Shown: positions 7,696 through 11,038 of the stretch, in pieces
Layout of the letters: each line of letters opens with the position of its first letter
How positions within the stretch are numbered: position 1 is the first letter of the stretch
Assembly (NCBI RefSeq): GCF_000003605.2
Contig: NW_003105103.1
Coordinates: forward strand, 283,230 to 294,267
DNA from: Saccoglossus kowalevskii
Lineage: Eukaryota; Hemichordata; Enteropneusta; Harrimaniidae
Reading direction: 5' to 3'
DNA length: 11,038 bases
Notes under the pieces: generated by a model
Told to the model about the DNA's origin: nothing
Databases searched by the model: none
Seen by the model: the letters and a program-made list of their open reading frames with translations, nothing else
Position numbers and translations under genes: made by a program

Positions 7696-8013
7696 GAAAG
7701 TGTTGGAATGGATACTGTTACACAGGTTTTGTACCATGCAGCTGCCATTTTACGCAGCGAAATGAAAGACACATCTGGTATTGAAATACAGCCTCTGAAT
7801 ATCTCTGATCTAACAATGAAGACAGCTGATGAACAGGTTCCAAACAAGCTAAAGATGTTTCTTCACTGGTTAATGCAGCCTCAGCGCCAGTTTACTCAAC
7901 ACAATGATGATACAGGCCAAGATTCTGTTGACATACATAAGATTAACATGGAGAGAAATGTGCTGAGTATAGCTCAAGATATAGTTACTACCTATTCAAC
8001 TGGTCGAAAAAAA
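7696..8013 (+). pseudogene. Segment 2: frame continues through VLYHAAAILRSEM
   Basis: The open frame moves back by one base relative to segment 1 somewhere between about 7684 and 7710, probably in GGGAAAG. The protein reads GMDTVTQVLYHAAAILRSEM, then NVLSIAQDIVTTYSTGRKK. The start-codon reading at 7708 is incidental, because the segment has no own promoter or upstream context. It ends in an A7 run at 8007-8013, where the frame moves back by one base again. Confidence 0.7.
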
Positions 8014-8804
8014 TGCCCAAAAATGTTGGATTGGGAATAGCAATGCGAAACATGGTTAATGGCAAAGAGATCATTACTCTTCTTAACCGTCATGGTCACA
8101 GTATTAACTATTGGGAGTGTGAACAAATCGACACAAGCTGGGCAGCTGGAGTTACTGGTGCATTTGAAGATGAAGGTGGTTACTACAGAGCTGTGTTACC
8201 AAGTAACATCATACCAGGAACATTTGTTCAAAGTGCTGCAGATAATGCAGACTTCCTACAGGATACACCAAGTGGAAGAGATTCTGTTCATGTTATGAGT
8301 ATTGCCTTCTATCAATCAGGATTTGCTCTGTCACCAGATAAGCTTATGCACCAGCCTCTAACCACTTCCCGTGTAAGGCAAAGAACTCTGGAGTCGAAAA
8401 CCACAAAGTTGTATGACTACAGGTTGGGGAACAAGAAAGTAATTCCAACAATTGTCAAGCAAGTTAAGTTGGGCTTTTTTCTTCAATGTGGTGAAGAACG
8501 TGAACGTTTCCGTCAGCTGGACATTGCTTGGATTTTTGCAAGAAACACACCAGCAAGGATGCTTGAAGTAAATGTAGTTAGAGAACCACAGATGGTGCCA
8601 GGTTGGAGTGGATTTAATGCACTAGTAACAAATTCATTCTTACAACCTACTAGGATAGGTTTTCCTCCTATGATCCCAGCATCAGTGAAAGACATGGCAA
8701 CTGTGTACACATGTCTTACTTGTCTGGAGAAGACATTCAGAAGAGATTTGCACCAAGAAAATCCGGTAATTACAATTGATAAAGACCTTTATGCAAAAGC
8801 CAAG
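8013..8804 (+). pseudogene. Segment 3: PKNVGLGIAMRNM ... LLNRHGH region
   Basis: 264 codons beginning MPKNVGLGIAMRNM and continuing LLNRHGHSINYWECEQIDTSWA, AADNADFLQDTPSGRDSVHVM and QPTRIGFPPMIP. In relatives I remember, 'PKH-GLG-A', 'LLN--GH--SY' and 'A-DN-D-----D-G--THV-' recur in this order in front of the nuclease part. No catalytic function is known to me for this part. After YAKAK the frame and the alignment break together (see segment 4), consistent with an internal deletion. Confidence 0.7.
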
Positions 8805-8805
8805 C

Positions 8806-9057
8806 AAGAACTTCCTTGCTGTTATTGGCAAGAGGATGGCAGAATCTGGTTTGAAAGATGTATGGTTAGAGAGTGATGTTTATGGAAGTTCTGTTGCATC
8901 CAAGATAACAAGTGGAACCCATTACAATAGAGGTGTGAGGGCACACAAGCTTACAGTAGAAGCCCTTGAAAGATTACGCTGGCAAGAGTTCAGTCAATGG
9001 CTTGACAATCATGGCCATTTAGATGAAGACATCGAACTCAAACTGAAACAGAAAAAA
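8806..9057 (+). pseudogene. Segment 4: NFLAVIGKRMAESGL ... HYNRGVRAHKL region
   Basis: 84 codons: KNFLAVIGKRMAESGLKDVW, then THYNRGVRAHKLTVEALERL and RWQEF. 'IGKR---SGL-D---ES-V' followed by 'YNR-VRAHKL--EAL-RL' is a conserved block of this protein family as I remember it. The segment starts at a small CAAGCAAG repeat, where roughly 20 family residues seem to be missing. It ends in an A7 run at 9052-9058, where the frame moves back by one base. Confidence 0.7.
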
Positions 9058-10352
9058 ACAAGAGCTTCTTCACGAATTGCAACAAGGAACATGCCATATG
9101 TTCCACTCTACATCCTCTATTTACCAGATTCAAGTCATCAGAGTGTGAGAAATCTGCTCTGTTCTGTTTCTGGGATGAATATATAGACATGGTGTGGCTT
9201 CTTCTTGATTTCATTAGAGGGGATAGAATGTCTAATTGGACCTTGCATCTGGCAGCATTCAATGATATGATAGAATATGATGCTGCATTTGATCATCTGA
9301 ATTATTTCAAGTGGGGGATAGTCTACATAGCTGATATGAAGTTATTGCCAACTACAGCTCCAGAAGTTAACAAAGCCTTCAGGGAAGATGGGTTTCATGC
9401 TGTTCAAAGATCCCGATCCCCATCTACATTTACTGCTGTTGCAGCAGATATGGCATTAGAGCAAACACAGAACAAAGATGTAAAATCTAAAGGTGGTATT
9501 ATTGGTGTGTCTAGCTCAGATGAAATTCGCAATAGATGGGCCCTGACAGCTCATATAATGGCAGCTGCTACAAGTGCCTTCAAATGCATGAGTGGTATAG
9601 AATCAACAGAACATACTCATAAAGAACTTGGTTCATCACGTATTAAGGCAGATGAAGAAGATGTTTGCATGATCCAGGAGTGCATCACTGGGAAGATGAT
9701 AAATCCATTTGATACTTTTTTGTTTGATGGTGATAGATTGTCACTCATTAATATTGCCACAGGAACTGTTGCTCCAGACAACATATCATCATCTCTACTC
9801 ATGGCCAAGACTCTCGGACAGATTGTGAAGAAAACATTCATAGAGGAAAGACTTGTTGAAGGGACTAAAAGCTTTTGGGCGCCATTGAAGAAATCTAATG
9901 TCAAATCATTTTCAAGCTTAACAAAACCAATTAAACTTACCAAAGAGAAACAAGCACTGAAAACCATTAATATTGACAGGGAAATATTCAGTCGGCTTGT
10001 AGTTGTGTCTGAGCAAAGGGATATCGATCTGCAAGAGATTCACTCCTATGAACTGGCTCCAGTTCCACTCTTCTTGGCCAATTTGGATGGCACATTGCGA
10101 AAGACCTGCAAAAGCACCCTTTTGAAAGAGCTTGAAATTGAATGTGAGTCAACTGATTCACTACCAGAAACAGAAAAATATTCTGCATATATTATCGATT
10201 TATTAGCACTGATTCAAATGATGTCCAAGGGAACAAATATGACATTTGGTGATCTCTCAGATGCACTTGCACAACAAATACTATACAGCTATAAATATGC
10301 AAATGAAGTTCATGTCGTACCTGATAGATATGATGTCAAGCACTCTATAACA
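9057..10352 (+). pseudogene. Segment 5: middle domain and start of FEN1-like nuclease
   Basis: 432 codons in one frame. The frame is open from about 9051, well before the ATG at 9189, and the upstream part (HPLFTRFKSS, FCFWDEYIDMVWLLLDFIR) belongs to the family, so the ATG is not a real start. It continues with GNW-like MSNWTLHLAAF, KSKGGIIGVSSSDEIRNRW and the LFLANLDGTLRKTCKS block. From about 10179 SAYIIDLLALIQ, FGDLSDALAQQI and VVPDRYDVKHSI correspond to the N-terminal nuclease half. The first Asp in YIID and the Asp in DRYD would be metal ligands. In FEN1-type proteins the second is usually preceded by Phe; here it is Pro. Confidence 0.75.
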
Positions 10353-11038
10353 AGACAGACAGACGAAGTCAATCTAAAACTGTAGAAGTTCGGATAAAGG
10401 GGGGGGGGGTGGGAGAAACAAAATTGCCAGCCAATCTGAAGAGCTTTCTTTCTAGTAGCAAGAATAAAATAAACCTCCTGAACTTCCTAGTCAAAGATTG
10501 GTGTGAAATATTTCCACATCACCTAACAGATACTACAATATTATATCATGGTAAACATGATGGAAAAGCGATAAAGATTACCATCACAGGATATGAGAAG
10601 ATCCCATCACTGAATACTGACCATGAAGAGGCTGACAGTGGAATCTTTGTACATTGTGCATACTTTATACATGGATTTGATGAAGAAAAGCGTGTGATAC
10701 TCCTTTCTCCAGACACGGATGTTGCAGTGTTATGTTGCTATCATTTTGCCTCTCTCATGGTAAATGAATTGTGGTTTCATACAGGTGTTGGTAGGCAGAG
10801 GCGGTTTATCCCTGTTCATAGTGTCGTAGCTAATCTTGGTCCCAGATTATGTGATCTACTGCCAGTGCTGCATGCATTATCCGGTTGCGACTCCACAAGT
10901 AGCATAGCAGGAATAGAAAAGAAAAAAGCGCTGAATGCCCTGAAAGCCAATGTCAATTTGTTACACAATTTAAATGGTATTGGGTCACATCCATGTCATA
11001 TTGATGATGAGTGTTTAGATGCAGCCAAACTGTTGATT
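10352..11038 (+). CDS. Segment 6: FEN1-like nuclease, internal (I) half, open to the window edge
   Basis: 229 codons with no stop up to the last base and no start codon at its head, so it is easily missed. It reads KTDRRSQSKTVEVRIK, passes in frame through an 11-G run (10399-10409), then ETKLPANLKSFLSS. Key motifs are HEEADSGIF (10622-10648), VILLSPDTDVAVL (about 10694-10732) and VLHALSGCDSTSS (10865-10903). The spacing EAD to DTD is about 28 residues and DTD to GCD about 59, similar to the two acidic pairs and the final GCD of FEN1/XPG nucleases. All acids needed are present, so this half looks catalytically intact. It joins segment 5 by a one-base step back, probably in the GACA repeat at 10353-10365. 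Confidence 0.78.

Larger units (their letters stand above)
6782..11038 (+). pseudogene. Broken zinc-motif / FEN1-like nuclease gene, mobile-element type, 3' end outside the window
   Basis: One intronless coding region of about 1,420 codons covering three frames. The ATG at 6782 follows an in-frame TAG at 6758. Breaks are a TGA at 6998 and frame changes near 7695, 8013, 8805, 9057 and 10352. The order of parts is: two CxxC...HxxC-like modules (first 190 codons), a helical region, a long conserved middle with no domain I can name, then a FEN1/XPG-like nuclease region from about 10170. The acidic motifs of that region are seen (YIID at 10188-10199, DRYD at 10323-10334, EAD at 10628-10636, DTD at 10712-10720, GCD at 10883-10891). 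FEN1-family enzymes cut DNA flaps using two metal ions held by such acids. I recall the same architecture as multi-copy uncharacterised proteins in invertebrates, so a transposon or transposon-derived gene is likely. Its terminal sequences and mechanism are unknown to me. The breaks may be decay or sequencing errors. Confidence 0.75.

Noticed and set aside
9617-9967. Minus-strand open frame of 116 codons
   Set aside because: It is the shadow of the nuclease-element coding sequence on the plus strand.
10399-10409. Poly-G run as the frameshift site between segments 5 and 6
   Set aside because: The family-like reading in the final frame already begins before the run (DRRSQSKTVEVRIK), so the shift is upstream of it.
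6782-11038. Retrotransposon, LTR or DDE transposase
   Set aside because: No reverse transcriptase, integrase, DDE or tyrosine-recombinase motif was seen in any of the joined frames.
1-11038. tRNA, rRNA, CRISPR or bacterial operon
   Set aside because: No tRNA B-box context, rRNA-like stretch, spaced repeat array or ribosome-binding pattern was found. Introns show that the DNA is eukaryotic.

Overview
The window is animal nuclear DNA, most likely from an invertebrate. It is AT-rich and has short exons, GT-AG introns of about 200-1050 bp and no operon structure. No RNA gene, CRISPR array or bacterial signal is visible. The exact phylum cannot be read from the sequence.

Left half, minus strand (209-4831): nine exons that join in perfect phase into 405 codons. 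They encode the greater part of the extracellular ligand-binding domain, the membrane-proximal cysteine motif and the single transmembrane helix of a natriuretic-peptide-receptor-like receptor guanylate cyclase. The signal peptide and first part of the ligand-binding domain lie upstream (coordinates above 4831, not found). The kinase-homology and cyclase domains lie beyond the left edge. Several of these exons are visible only when splice sites are read, because they are not ORFs with a start codon.

Middle (4832-6781): no convincing exon. It holds a near-perfect 42-bp inverted repeat with a 37-bp loop (MITE-like foldback), a second small hairpin, a perfect 14-bp palindrome matching an RFX X-box, a duplicated segment of about 60 bp with splice-acceptor-like borders, and an unexplained open frame on the minus strand.

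Right third, plus strand (6782 to the window end): one long, intronless, broken coding region of about 1,420 codons that runs off the right edge. It has one in-frame TGA and five frame changes. The N-terminus has two CxxC...HxxC-type zinc modules with identical internal spacing. The C-terminus has the acidic motifs of a FEN1/XPG/Asteroid-like nuclease of the PIN superfamily. I remember relatives of this protein as uncharacterised, multi-copy genes in many aquatic invertebrates, which suggests a mobile-element origin. That point is inference.

The two coding units are on opposite strands and have no evident functional link. The simplest reading is a receptor gene whose 5' flank or large 5' intron received an intronless nuclease element that is now decaying, unless the frame changes are sequencing errors.
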